Assembly (NCBI GenBank): GCA_021773035.1
Contig: JAJFKU010000063.1
Coordinates: 186,001-250,000 of the forward strand
Direction of reading: 5' to 3'
DNA from: Woeseiaceae bacterium
GTDB taxonomy: Bacteria > Pseudomonadota > Gammaproteobacteria > Steroidobacterales > Woeseiaceae
DNA: 64,000 nucleotides
Position 1 is the first letter of the stretch. The number at the start of each line of letters is the position of its first letter. Both the position numbers and the translations under genes were made by a program. Under the pieces are notes generated by a model. The model was not told the origin of the DNA. It ran no database searches and saw only the letters and a program-made list of their open reading frames with translations. This document shows positions 45,082-54,766 of this stretch, in pieces.

Positions 45082-46554
45082 ATGGCAGAACTCGTACCGG
45101 TCGAACCCTTTGACCTGATCATCTTCGGTGGCACCGGCGACCTCGCGATGCGTAAGCTGCTGCCGGCGCTTTATCACCGTGATCGTGATGGTCAGATTAC
45201 CGCTGACAGTCGCATCATCGCCGCCAGCCGCGGCGCGCTGTCACAGGACGACTACCTCGCGAACGTGGAGGCGTCGCTGCGCAATAATCTTGCAGAGGGA
45301 GAGTTCGACGACGTCCATTGGCAAAACTTCCGGTCCCGAATCCATTATGCACAGGCCGATGCGTTCAAACACGACACCTGGGAACAACTGGTTGCCGTCC
45401 TTGCCGGTAACGAGGAGCGTGTCCGGGTTGCTTACCTGGCGACGGCACCGAGCCTGTTCGGTCCCCTCGCAGCCGGGCTGAAGTCCAACGGACTCATTAC
45501 GGCGGCGAGTCGCATCGTTCTCGAAAAGCCATTGGGCCGGGACCTTACCTCGGCACGCGAAATCAACAACGCGGTCGGTGAGTGTTTTCGGGAAAACCAG
45601 ATCTATCGCATCGACCACTACCTCGGCAAGGAAACAGTGCAGAATCTGCTGGCACTGCGCTTCGGCAACTCCTTGTTTGAACCGTTGTGGCGACGCAGCG
45701 CCATCGACCACGTGCAGTTTACGGTTGCTGAAGACCTCGGTGTAGGTGGACGTGTCGAGTTTTATGACGGCGTCGGCGCATTGCGCGACATGGTGCAGAA
45801 CCATTTACTGCAACTTGTTTGCCTGTTCGCCATGGAGCCGCCGTCGAGCCTTGACCAAAACGCTGTGCGCGACGAAAAGATCAAAGTACTGCGGTCGCTG
45901 AAACCCATCTCGGCGGATGACGCGCGCCACAACAGCGTTCGTGGCCAGTATTCGGAGGGCGCCATCAAGGGCAAAACGGTTGCAGGTTTCATTGACGAGC
46001 TGGCGAATAAGGACAGCAGCACCGAAACGTTCGTAGCGCTCAAACTCGAGATCGAAAACTGGCGCTGGTCCGGTGTGCCCTTTTATCTGCGTACCGGCAA
46101 ACGCCTGAAAGCCAAGCACTCCGAAATTGTCGTGCAGTTTCAGGACGTACCGCATTCGATCTTTCCGGAGCAGGAATTCAATGTGTCACCGAATCTTCTG
46201 CGAATCCGCCTGCAGCCTGACGAAGGCGTGCAGCTTTCCGTAATGGCCAAGGAACCGGGTCCGGGCGGTTTCGATCTTCGCCCTGTTTCACTGGATCTCA
46301 GCTTCGCGGAGACCTTCGGCGTCCGTTACCCGGACGCCTATGAGCGCCTGCTCATGGAAGTTCTGCGCGGTAACCCCGCGCTGTTTATGCGTCGCGATGA
46401 AGTCGAAGCAGCCTGGGAGTGGATCGATGGCATCATCGAAAGCTGGCGCTTGTCGAAGCAAAAAGTCGAGTCTTACGTTTCCGGGTCCTGGGGACCCGCG
46501 GCGTCTTCGTTATTGCTCGATCGCGACGGCCGCGGCTGGTACCAGGGAGACTGA
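45082..46554 (+). CDS. zwf: Glucose-6-phosphate dehydrogenase
   Basis: This 490-residue enzyme oxidises glucose 6-phosphate to 6-phosphogluconolactone with NAD(P). The coenzyme motif is IFGGTGDLAMRKLLPALY (the family norm is GASGDLA). The substrate and active-site block is YRIDHYLGKETVQN with catalytic H179. RTGKRLKAKHSEI follows in the C-terminal domain. AAGGAAAG is the ribosome-binding site. It is the first gene of the operon under HexR box 2, one base before pgl. Confidence 0.96.
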   Translation: MAELVPVEPFDLIIFGGTGDLAMRKLLPALYHRDRDGQITADSRIIAASRGALSQDDYLANVEASLRNNLAEGEFDDVHWQNFRSRIHYAQADAFKHDTWEQLVAVLAGNEERVRVAYLATAPSLFGPLAAGLKSNGLITAASRIVLEKPLGRDLTSAREINNAVGECFRENQIYRIDHYLGKETVQNLLALRFGNSLFEPLWRRSAIDHVQFTVAEDLGVGGRVEFYDGVGALRDMVQNHLLQLVCLFAMEPPSSLDQNAVRDEKIKVLRSLKPISADDARHNSVRGQYSEGAIKGKTVAGFIDELANKDSSTETFVALKLEIENWRWSGVPFYLRTGKRLKAKHSEIVVQFQDVPHSIFPEQEFNVSPNLLRIRLQPDEGVQLSVMAKEPGPGGFDLRPVSLDLSFAETFGVRYPDAYERLLMEVLRGNPALFMRRDEVEAAWEWIDGIIESWRLSKQKVESYVSGSWGPAASSLLLDRDGRGWYQGD

Positions 46555-46555
46555 T

Positions 46556-47239
46556 ATGACTGAAGAGCATTATTTCGAATCGCGGGCCGACGCATCGGCC
46601 GCCGCAGCCGATCGAATCGCTGCACTGATCAGGAGCGAACTCGACACTGACGGAAGCGCCGCTTTCGTGGTTAGCGGTGGGACCACACCGGGGCAGTGTT
46701 TCGATCTGCTGTCAAAGAAAAGCATGGATTGGACACACGTTGAAATCGTCTTGTCCGATGAGCGTTGGGTGCCGGTCGAGCACAAGGACAGTAACGAGCG
46801 GCTGGTACGAGAAACGCTGACCAGAAATGAGGCTGCTACTGCGGGCGTGCTGTCGATCTATCAGGATGACCAGACAGCAGACGAACGCTGCGATTCGCTG
46901 CAATCGCAGTTTCCCGAGACCGGCTTCGCGTGCGCGATGGTCGGTATGGGTTCCGACGGCCACTTCGCGTCGTTGTTTCCGGATGCCGATTGCCTCGCGG
47001 CCGGCTTAAATATCGAGAACCGTCGTTTTTACCTGCCGGTTCGCACGGCCGCGAGTCTACATCCGAGGATCAGTATGACGCTCGGCGCTTTGCTGCGTAG
47101 CGACGAGGTTCTGCTGCTGTTTTTCGGTGAGAACAAGCTTGCCGTATACGAACAGGCGCGAGACGGCGACACGCAGTATCCGATTGCCGCATTGCTGGCG
47201 CAGCAGGTAGTTCCAGTGAATATTTTTTGGGCGCCGTAG
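46556..47239 (+). CDS. pgl: 6-phosphogluconolactonase
   Basis: This 227-residue DevB-type lactonase hydrolyses 6-phosphogluconolactone. The motifs are VSGGTTPGQCFDLL, IVLSDERWVPVEHKDSNERLV and VGMGSDGHFASLFPD, which carries the catalytic His. The ATG at 46556 lies one base after the zwf stop. An in-frame extension into zwf is rejected. Confidence 0.95.
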   Translation: MTEEHYFESRADASAAAADRIAALIRSELDTDGSAAFVVSGGTTPGQCFDLLSKKSMDWTHVEIVLSDERWVPVEHKDSNERLVRETLTRNEAATAGVLSIYQDDQTADERCDSLQSQFPETGFACAMVGMGSDGHFASLFPDADCLAAGLNIENRRFYLPVRTAASLHPRISMTLGALLRSDEVLLLFFGENKLAVYEQARDGDTQYPIAALLAQQVVPVNIFWAP

Positions 47240-47261
47240 CGCTCACCGAGAGACCGAGACG

Positions 47262-49067
47262 ATGAACTCCGTTATAGAAAAAGTAACCCGGCGTATTGCC
47301 GAGCGTAGCGTGGAGAGCCGCGCGGCGTACCTCGCCCGTGTAATGACTGCGGCCGGCGAAGGTCCGGCGCGCGGCGGACTTTCCTGCAGTAATCTGGCGC
47401 ATGGCTTTGCCGCCAGTGGTCGCTCCGAAAAGGCTGCCTTGTCGGCAACCGTCGTGCCCAACCTGGCAATTGTCTCCGCGTACAACGATATGCTGAGCGC
47501 CCACCAGCCATTCGAAAGCTATCCCGAAATGATCAAAAAAGTAGCCGCCGAACACGGCGCTGTCGCCCAGTTTGCGGGCGGCGTGCCGGCAATGTGCGAT
47601 GGCGTTACGCAGGGTCAGGACGGCATGGATCTGTCGTTGTTCAGCCGCGATGTCATCGCCCTTTCGACGGCGGTCGCCCTGTCACACAACATGTTCGATG
47701 CCGTGCTGTGTCTTGGTGTCTGCGACAAGATCGTGCCGGGTTTGCTGATCGGCGCGCTTTCTTTCGGCCAGTTGCCGACAGTGTTCGTTCCGGCAGGCCC
47801 TATGGTGTCGGGTCTTGGCAATAAGGAAAAAGCGCGTATTCGCGAAGAGTATGCTGCAGGAAAAATCGGCCGCGACGAACTGCTGGCCGCGGAATCCGCG
47901 GCCTACCACGCACCGGGTACCTGTACGTTTTACGGCACCGCGAACACCAATCAGATGCTCATGGAGTTTATGGGCCTGCAGCTGCCTGGCGGGTCTTTTA
48001 TCAATCCTGGGACGGCATTGCGCGATGCATTAACCGCCGCTGCCGTCACCGTGGCATTGTCCAAAACCGGTCTTGGCAAAGATCACGTTCCGCTGGCGAG
48101 CATCGTCGACGAAAAGGCGATCGTGAACGGCATCGCCGGTTTACTTGCGACCGGCGGCTCGACCAACCACACGATCCACCTGGTCGCTATCGCTGCCGCC
48201 GCCGGTATCCGGATCGACTGGCAGGACTTCTCGGATCTGTCCGATGTCGTACCGCAGCTTTCTCGCGTGTATCCGAACGGCGATGCCGACGTCAATCATT
48301 TTCAAGCGGCCGGCGGGCTTGGTTTTGTACTCGCCGACATGCTGGATAACGGTTTGCTGCATGACGATGTGCATACGATTCTTGGCTTCGGGTTGCGGCA
48401 GTTCTGTAAGGAACCCCAGCTCGACGACGGCGAACTCGCCTGGCGCGAGGTGCAGAAGAAGTCACTTGACGAAGACATATTGCGGCCATGCTCCAATCCA
48501 TTCAGTCCCGAGGGCGGACTGCAGCTGTTGTCCGGAAACCTGGGCCGCGCCATCGTGAAGTTGTCGGCTGTCGACCCGGCTTACCACGTGATTGCTGCTC
48601 CGGCCAAAGTGTTTCAGTCGCAACAGGCTTTCGTAGACGCGTTCAATAACGATGAACTCGAGCGGGACTTCGTCGCCGTGCTGTCCTGCCAGGGGCCACG
48701 CGCGAATGGCATGCCGGAATTACACAAACTGACCCCGTACCTCGGCGTACTGCAGAATCGCGGTTTTAAGGTGGCACTTGTGACCGACGGCAGAATGTCC
48801 GGTGCGTCCGGCAAAGTCCTGGCGGCAATCCAGGTAACTCCGGAGGCGCTGAACGGCGGTTTTATCGCAAAGGTTCAGGACGGCGACATGATCACAATCG
48901 ATGCGACGGCTGGTACGATGTCAGTGGCTACCGGCGACGATTTCGAAGCGCGAGAGGTGCTACTGGTCGAGGCGCCGCAGCAGGGTATGGGACGAGAGTT
49001 GTTCGGGGTGTTCAGAGAACGGGCTGGAAACGCCGAGTCAGGCGCCAGCCTCTTTGGCGGGAGTTGA
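47262..49067 (+). CDS. edd: 6-phosphogluconate dehydratase
   Basis: This 601-residue iron-sulfur dehydratase of the IlvD/Edd family makes 2-keto-3-deoxy-6-phosphogluconate. Cluster cysteines are visible in GGVPAMCDGVTQG, CLGVCDKIVPG and APGTCTFYGTANTNQ. The C-terminal block is VTDGRMSGASGKVLAAI. It lies 22 bases after pgl and one base before eda. The length matches Edd rather than IlvD. Confidence 0.96.
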   Translation: MNSVIEKVTRRIAERSVESRAAYLARVMTAAGEGPARGGLSCSNLAHGFAASGRSEKAALSATVVPNLAIVSAYNDMLSAHQPFESYPEMIKKVAAEHGAVAQFAGGVPAMCDGVTQGQDGMDLSLFSRDVIALSTAVALSHNMFDAVLCLGVCDKIVPGLLIGALSFGQLPTVFVPAGPMVSGLGNKEKARIREEYAAGKIGRDELLAAESAAYHAPGTCTFYGTANTNQMLMEFMGLQLPGGSFINPGTALRDALTAAAVTVALSKTGLGKDHVPLASIVDEKAIVNGIAGLLATGGSTNHTIHLVAIAAAAGIRIDWQDFSDLSDVVPQLSRVYPNGDADVNHFQAAGGLGFVLADMLDNGLLHDDVHTILGFGLRQFCKEPQLDDGELAWREVQKKSLDEDILRPCSNPFSPEGGLQLLSGNLGRAIVKLSAVDPAYHVIAAPAKVFQSQQAFVDAFNNDELERDFVAVLSCQGPRANGMPELHKLTPYLGVLQNRGFKVALVTDGRMSGASGKVLAAIQVTPEALNGGFIAKVQDGDMITIDATAGTMSVATGDDFEAREVLLVEAPQQGMGRELFGVFRERAGNAESGASLFGGS

Positions 49068-49068
49068 A

Positions 49069-49692
49069 ATGGACGCAAGTCAGTTATTGGGTGACAGCAA
49101 AATTGTTCCGGTCGTGGTGTTAGCGAGCGCCGCCGCCGCCGTACCACTTGCAGAGACCTTGTTAGCGGCGAGTCTCAACGTTATCGAGGTAACGCTGAGA
49201 ACGGATGAGGCCCTGCAGGGAATCGTCAATATTGCTACATCGGTTCCGGAGATGATTGTTGGTGCGGGTAGCGTACGGCGGCCGGAGCAAATGACTCAGG
49301 TTGCCGAAGCAGGCGCGAAGTTTGCCGTGAGCCCGGGCTCGTCGGCGCAGCTGCTGGATGCAGCACGCAGTGAAAATCTGCCGTTCATACCGGGCGCCGC
49401 GACAGCGTCGGAAATGATTGCGCTCATGGAGCGCGGATACCTGTTGCAAAAGTTCTTTCCGGCCGAGTTGGCTGGAGGGCAGGCATTCCTGAAGGCCGTT
49501 GGTGGGCCATTGCCGGAGTTGCGGTTTATGCCCACGGGCGGTGTTACACCGGATAACGCAATCGCTTATCTTGATCTGAAGAACGTCGCATGCGTTGGTG
49601 GTTCGTGGATTACACCTGTGGATCTGCAGCGCAGTCGGCAGTTTGCTGCGATTCGTGATTTGGCAGCCAGCGCGGCTAAAATGCTCGTATGA
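49069..49692 (+). CDS. eda: KDPG aldolase
   Basis: This 207-residue class I aldolase splits KDPG to pyruvate and glyceraldehyde 3-phosphate. The Schiff-base lysine is K128 (LLQKFFPAELAGG). Family blocks NVIEVTLRT, VGAGSV and FMPTGGVTPDN are present. The ATG at 49069 follows the edd stop by one base. The stop overlaps glk by ATGA. Confidence 0.95.
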   Translation: MDASQLLGDSKIVPVVVLASAAAAVPLAETLLAASLNVIEVTLRTDEALQGIVNIATSVPEMIVGAGSVRRPEQMTQVAEAGAKFAVSPGSSAQLLDAARSENLPFIPGAATASEMIALMERGYLLQKFFPAELAGGQAFLKAVGGPLPELRFMPTGGVTPDNAIAYLDLKNVACVGGSWITPVDLQRSRQFAAIRDLAASAAKMLV

Positions 49693-50666
49693 GCGATAAG
49701 ACACTACTGATCGGTGATATCGGCGGTACCAATGCACGCTTCGCACTCGCGGGCGCTGAGTGCCCCGAGTTTCGAGACGCGATGACCCTGAAGTGTGCCG
49801 ACTATGCGTCGGCTGACGATGCGATACGCCACTACCTTAGTGAAATCTCGGCGGCAGCTCCGGATGTTATTTGCCTCGCGGTGGCCGGTCCGGTTATCGG
49901 CCGTACTGTGCAGGTCACAAACAATCACTGGACCTTGAACGCTGTTGACATCGCGGCCGACTTCGGCATCGATGCTGTGCGTTTGTTGAACGACTTCGAG
50001 GCGGTTGCCTATTCGATTCCTTACCTGCGGGAGGAAGACCTGGAGTCGATAGGATTGCCGGAGCATAAGCCGTTACCGAGCGACCGCTTCAATGTTGCGA
50101 TTCTCGGTCCCGGTACCGGCCTGGGTGCTGGCGGACTGATACGGCGAGGGCAAACGCTTGTGCCGATTGTCGGCGAAGGCGGGCATATCGGTTTTGCGCC
50201 GAAATCGCAGGTTCAGGTCGAAATCCTGAATGCACTGCGCACCAAGTTCGATCGCGTTTCGGCGGAACGCCTGGTTTCCGGTTCGGGTCTGGAGAATATT
50301 TACTGGGCGCTGACACTGATTCATGGAGAACAGCGAGTGCAGATGTCGGCCGCCGATGTGTTCGCCAATAGCGGGGAGGGCGGCGATCCCCGCGCCATCG
50401 AGGCAGCACATATGTTCTTCGAGCTGCTGGGCCAGGTAGCCGGCGATCTGGCGCTGGTGCTGGGCGCCGAGAACGGCGTTTATATTGCCGGCGGTATCAG
50501 CAAACGCTATCCGGAGTTGCTGCAACACGGTGGCTTTCGTAACGCGTTTGACAACAAGGGCAGGCATCGTGCGTATATGGAGAGGATCCCCGCGTCGCTC
50601 ATCATCCACGACGAGCCGGGTTTGCTGGGCGCCGCTTACTGCGCGCTCGAGTTATCGTCCGACTGA
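49689..50666 (+). CDS. glk: Glucokinase
   Basis: This 325-residue bacterial Glk of the ROK-unrelated glucokinase family phosphorylates glucose released by MalQ and the glucosidases. The ATP motif is LIGDIGGTNARFAL. The glucose-site blocks RLLNDFEAVAYSIP, GPGTGLGAGGLI and EGGHIGFAP follow, then GGISKRYPELL. It is the last gene of the Entner-Doudoroff operon. Its last 31 bases overlap the convergent DUF2189 gene. Confidence 0.95.
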   Translation: MSDKTLLIGDIGGTNARFALAGAECPEFRDAMTLKCADYASADDAIRHYLSEISAAAPDVICLAVAGPVIGRTVQVTNNHWTLNAVDIAADFGIDAVRLLNDFEAVAYSIPYLREEDLESIGLPEHKPLPSDRFNVAILGPGTGLGAGGLIRRGQTLVPIVGEGGHIGFAPKSQVQVEILNALRTKFDRVSAERLVSGSGLENIYWALTLIHGEQRVQMSAADVFANSGEGGDPRAIEAAHMFFELLGQVAGDLALVLGAENGVYIAGGISKRYPELLQHGGFRNAFDNKGRHRAYMERIPASLIIHDEPGLLGAAYCALELSSD

Positions 50667-51496
50667 AGCTCGTGTTCGCTGCGTGGTATTGACGTAATGC
50701 CAACCTGATGGCGCGGGAACGCATCGGCATTGACGGTTTCGAGGTAGCCATGCCAGGCCGCGTAGCCAATGATTGGCACAATGACAACCAGCCCTGTGAA
50801 CGCTGTTGCTACGCCGACAAGCAACGACGCAACGATAATCGTCAACCAGACCAGCATTGCGCGTTTGTTACGTAGCACTGCATTTACCGACGTTACAATC
50901 GCCGTGACGCTGTCTACATCGCGATGCATGATCATTGGCAATGAGAACGCGCTGGCCGAGAACGTAATGGCCGCGAAGACGGCACCAATTGTCGTACCGA
51001 AACTGAAGAAGCCAACCAGCTCCATGGTGGTGGTTTCTCCCTCGGTTGGGAAAAATACGCTGACCATAACTGCGGCGCGCGCCCAGACGAGAAAGATGAT
51101 CAGGAGTACGAGAGCAAACACCATCTCATTGCCGAAGTGACGTTTGAACGCGGCCCGAAAGCTGCGACTCATGAGCGGTGGTTGATCGCGCTCAAGTTGC
51201 GCGCTGATGGCATATAGCCCTATGCAGGTTAACGGTGCCAGGAATACGAAGCCGCCGAGCATGGCGAACATGAACCACTGGCTGCCCTGCAGCCACGCAA
51301 GCAGGCTGACGATGGCGATCATTACCGCGACTGCCAGTCCGTAAACGAGGCTTTGCTGCGGCGCCTGCATCAGGTCGGCAAAGCCGGCGCGAACCCAGCC
51401 CAGCGGCGCCCAGGGCGACAATTTTCTGCAAGGTGCCGCGAACGGTAGTTCGTCGCGATCTACCGGTGATACGCCTGACCGGCCTGTGTCTGTCAT
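50636..51496 (-). CDS. DUF2189 integral membrane protein
   Basis: This 286-residue protein has an N-terminal CRKLSPWAPLGWVRAGFADL segment and about six hydrophobic helices from residue 55 to 265. This is the DUF2189 pattern of inner-membrane proteins with unknown role, often found near respiratory genes. The ATG at 51496 lies 11 bases downstream of the glycosyltransferase stop. The C terminus overlaps glk by 31 bases on the opposite strand. Confidence 0.82.
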   Translation of the reverse strand: MTDTGRSGVSPVDRDELPFAAPCRKLSPWAPLGWVRAGFADLMQAPQQSLVYGLAVAVMIAIVSLLAWLQGSQWFMFAMLGGFVFLAPLTCIGLYAISAQLERDQPPLMSRSFRAAFKRHFGNEMVFALVLLIIFLVWARAAVMVSVFFPTEGETTTMELVGFFSFGTTIGAVFAAITFSASAFSLPMIMHRDVDSVTAIVTSVNAVLRNKRAMLVWLTIIVASLLVGVATAFTGLVVIVPIIGYAAWHGYLETVNADAFPRHQVGITSIPRSEHELQSDDNSSAQ

Positions 51497-51506
51497 TGCG
51501 ACTCCT

Positions 51507-52601
51507 TCAATTCGGTGTCGGGACAAGTTCCTCGTAAAGGGCTATCGTCTTGCGGACAGTATCCTCATTGCGAAAGTCCGTGGCAATACGTTCACGCGCT
51601 GCGTTGCCCATTCGCGAGCGCAACTCGGTGTCCCGATACAGCCGGGTAAAGCTTTCTGCCAGCGCCGCGGCGTCCTTAGGCGGTACGACGAATCCGGAGA
51701 CACCGTCGACAACAAGTTCGGGGCTGCCTCCGGAATCCGTGACAACGGGAGGGACGCGGTAGGACATCGCTTCAATAACCGAGCGGGCAAGTCCCTCTCG
51801 TTTCGTCGATGGCAGGCAGAAAACGTCGCAGGCGGCGCTCACCGCCGGCGCGTCCGTTCTGAATCCTGCACGATGAATCCGCTCGCTGACAGGGCTGGCC
51901 TGAATTCGCGCGCTCAACTTGTCGGCGTCCATTCTCCCGACCAGCAGCAGGTGCACGGGTATTTCGGGGGACATCAGTTCGATGGCTTCGATTAAATAGT
52001 CGATACCTTTACGCGGCCGGTAGTTCGCGGTGCAGCCGACGACAAAGGCATCTTCCGGGATTTCGAATTGACCCAGATCGACGGGTTCGTCATCGTACCA
52101 ATCGAGAATATGCCCTTTGTGTATCGTGACTGGCCGCGTCTCGGGCATACGCAAAAACGCCGGCTGCATCTGCAGGAAATGGCGGCGGATGGCCTCTGCA
52201 ACACAAATGATACGGTCAATGCGCGGGTTCAGATAACGCAGCCAGGACATTGGGTCCAGGAAACCCACGGCACCGACAATGCCCCGATAACAGATGATCT
52301 TGACCGGCAAACCTTTGGAGGCCCGCAGGCCGTTGGTGACCGCCTTGTTATTGAAAGTGTGCACGATGTGGTAGTTGCCACGAATGAGCTCGGCACGCAA
52401 TTTCGCTGTGCCGTCCTTGTCAAAATTCTTTGGCAATGGGATGTCGATCGTCGGCACGCCTGCGTTCTCGAGTATCGCCTGATTGGGGTGATCGCCCGGA
52501 CAAACCACCGTAACGTCCACGCCGGAATTTCGCATACCGATAAAAGTTTGTACCGTCGGACGGTCGGCGCTTTCTGTAATGCAGAGAGATCGGATAGCCA
52601 C
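51507..52601 (-). CDS. Family 4 glycosyltransferase
   Basis: This 364-residue retaining GT-B glycosyltransferase of family GT4 has an N-terminal acceptor domain with YHIVHTFNNKAVTNGL and IICYRGIVGAVGF. The C-terminal donor domain (about 185-350) has GCTANYRPRKGIDYLIEAI and the EX7E motif in KREGLARSVIEAMSYRVPPVV. No signal peptide is present, so it is cytoplasmic or membrane-associated. No other envelope-sugar gene is nearby. Donor and acceptor are unknown. It is probably co-transcribed with the DUF2189 gene. Confidence 0.88.
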   Translation of the reverse strand: MAIRSLCITESADRPTVQTFIGMRNSGVDVTVVCPGDHPNQAILENAGVPTIDIPLPKNFDKDGTAKLRAELIRGNYHIVHTFNNKAVTNGLRASKGLPVKIICYRGIVGAVGFLDPMSWLRYLNPRIDRIICVAEAIRRHFLQMQPAFLRMPETRPVTIHKGHILDWYDDEPVDLGQFEIPEDAFVVGCTANYRPRKGIDYLIEAIELMSPEIPVHLLLVGRMDADKLSARIQASPVSERIHRAGFRTDAPAVSAACDVFCLPSTKREGLARSVIEAMSYRVPPVVTDSGGSPELVVDGVSGFVVPPKDAAALAESFTRLYRDTELRSRMGNAARERIATDFRNEDTVRKTIALYEELVPTPN

Positions 52602-52892
52602 AGTTAATCTACGCCTTTTCGGAAGGGTTGCTCAGTTCGTATTGCGGTCAGCGCTTGGATCTATAGTACTCATCGAATAGTGGCTTTCGAAGCATAGCTC
52701 CCGCGCATGATGTGTTCAAAAACAAACTCTCTCAGTGTGCGTTCGAACAGTGGCGTACGTTGCTCTTAAAGACTGCTTTGGAACGCCGCGTAAGGTAGCA
52801 CATGATTCGCCAGAAGGTGCGCTGCGTCACGCACAGGGCGCCATCTGAATCGTACACTGCCCGGTGGTAAAGCAGTATTATGTTGGATAGAC
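52602..52892. other. Intergenic region between divergent glycosyltransferase and sensor kinase
   Basis: These 291 bases hold no credible gene or RNA. A TATTAT at 52876-52881 resembles a -10 but leaves only an 11-base leader before the kinase and has no good -35. No palindrome stands out. Confidence 0.5.
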
Positions 52893-54764
52893 ATGAAGCT
52901 TATGTCAAATACAAGATCGCCGATACCCTTGCAAAGCAAAGTGTCCCTGGCACTGTTGTTGTTGATCTGTGCCTTTGTCATGTTTTCCTACACGATCTTA
53001 AGGTCGGTTATCGCGCCGGCGTTCGACGAACTCGAGATAGCAGCGGCAGAATCGGATCTGCGTCGGGCGGAGGCGGCGATTCGGGCCGACATCGAAAACC
53101 TGGAGGCGATCACGGCCGACTGGGCGCCGTGGGACGATATCTACTCCTACGTGAGCGGACGGAATCCGAGCTTCAGGAAGTCCAATCTGGATCGCCCGAC
53201 CCTGGTAAATCTCAAGCTGGATATGATGGCGGTCTACGCCATTCATAGCCGTTTCGTCTGGGGCCAGGTGCTTGAGAAGGGTATCGAGGTTCCGATCGAT
53301 TCGCTCGATATTCTGAATCCCGATCACCCGTCCTCGGAGGGACTGACGGCACATCGCGCGGAGCTCGATCGTACCGCTGGCTTCGTGAAAACCAGATTGG
53401 GACCCATGATTATCAGTTCGCGGCCGATTCTTCGATCAGATGACTCGGGCCCTGTTGCAGGTGCGCTGGTGATGGCGCAGCGCCTCGATCAGTCGCATCT
53501 GGACAGGTTTCGTGAACGCACAGACGTTGATATGACATGGACGATAGCCGATACCGGCTCAGCTGCCATGATTACGCCGGTGTTTGACACGTCGGAGCAG
53601 GTCGTCACGGGTCGCAAAACACTATTCGACATACACGGCGCTCCGATTCTGGTGTTGCGTACCGAAACGGAGAGGAAGATTTCGGGTCTCGGAGCACAGA
53701 CGATCGATGCTGCAACCTTGTTCTTGCTCGTTGCCGGCGTGCTTGTTTGCGGGTTTATCTGGTTTTTGTTACGACAGATGATCGTTCGACCCGTCGAAAG
53801 TCTTACGGCGCATATCGACGAGATACGCAAGAGCGGTGATCTGTCGCGCCAGATAAACATGCAGCGCGGTGACGAGATCGGTGTTCTGGCGGCGCAATTC
53901 GACAGCATGACAGCAGACGTGTCTGACGCCAGGCGGGCTTTGCTCGACCAGTCTTTTAAAGCGGGGAAAGCGGATACGGCGGCTGAAGTAATGCACAACA
54001 TCCGCAATGCGATGACACCGATGATCAACGGTCTCGAGCGCCTGAGAAAGTCATTCAGAGTTACCGAGGGCCTGCGTATCGCGGATGCAAGTGAGCAAAT
54101 AGCGAGTGACGAATGTTCTGCGGAAAGAAAACAGAAATTCCTCGACTATATCGGTGCGTCCTTTAAACACATTAAAAACGTCGGTAGCGAGGCATCGACA
54201 GAACTGAGTGTGGTTACGTCTCAGGCAAGGCAGATTGAGGGAATCCTCTCCGATCAGGAAAGGTTTGCGAACGTTGCGCCGGTTGCCGAGAATCTGGTTA
54301 TCGACGAAGTTCTCGACGAGGCGACCAATGTGCTTCCGAGGGAAAAACCACGAACGGTCGAACTGACCGTTGATCACGAGGATGAACAACTACGTGTTCG
54401 TGCTCATCGAATTGGACTGTTGCAGGTGCTGGGAAACCTGATACTAAACGCCTACGAGTCTATTAAACGAAGCGGGGTGAGCAACGGCTATATTCTTGTC
54501 GCGGCAGCGGATGAGGTGGTCGACGAGCGACGGATGGTGCGCGTTACTATTCGTGACAACGGTAATGGCTTCGACAGCGAAACGCGGACGAAGATATTTC
54601 AGCGTGGTTTCACATCCAAGACTCAAGCGGATACCAATGGCCTGGGTTTGCACTGGTGTGCGAATGCCGTGGCCAGCATGGGCGGAAAAATTTCCGCCGA
54701 AAGCCCCGGGCAGGGGCGCGGTGCGGTGTTTCATGTACTGCTGCCCGCAGCGCGGGGAGGATGA
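52893..54764 (+). CDS. CHASE4-HAMP sensor histidine kinase
   Basis: This 623-residue inner-membrane sensor has a first membrane helix at about 16-38, then a periplasmic CHASE4-type domain (about 45-265, with ADWAPWDDIYSYV). The second helix is at about 272-293 and HAMP at about 295-345. The dimerisation/phosphoacceptor region has H368 in AAEVMHNIRNAMTPMINGL. The HATPase domain (about 475-620) shows the N box NLILNAYESI, the G1 box DNGNGFD and the G2 box GLGLHWC. The start could be ATG at 52893 or 52902. Its stop overlaps the region of the receiver gene. The ligand is unknown. Confidence 0.9.
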   Translation: MKLMSNTRSPIPLQSKVSLALLLLICAFVMFSYTILRSVIAPAFDELEIAAAESDLRRAEAAIRADIENLEAITADWAPWDDIYSYVSGRNPSFRKSNLDRPTLVNLKLDMMAVYAIHSRFVWGQVLEKGIEVPIDSLDILNPDHPSSEGLTAHRAELDRTAGFVKTRLGPMIISSRPILRSDDSGPVAGALVMAQRLDQSHLDRFRERTDVDMTWTIADTGSAAMITPVFDTSEQVVTGRKTLFDIHGAPILVLRTETERKISGLGAQTIDAATLFLLVAGVLVCGFIWFLLRQMIVRPVESLTAHIDEIRKSGDLSRQINMQRGDEIGVLAAQFDSMTADVSDARRALLDQSFKAGKADTAAEVMHNIRNAMTPMINGLERLRKSFRVTEGLRIADASEQIASDECSAERKQKFLDYIGASFKHIKNVGSEASTELSVVTSQARQIEGILSDQERFANVAPVAENLVIDEVLDEATNVLPREKPRTVELTVDHEDEQLRVRAHRIGLLQVLGNLILNAYESIKRSGVSNGYILVAAADEVVDERRMVRVTIRDNGNGFDSETRTKIFQRGFTSKTQADTNGLGLHWCANAVASMGGKISAESPGQGRGAVFHVLLPAARGG

Positions 54765-54766
54765 GG

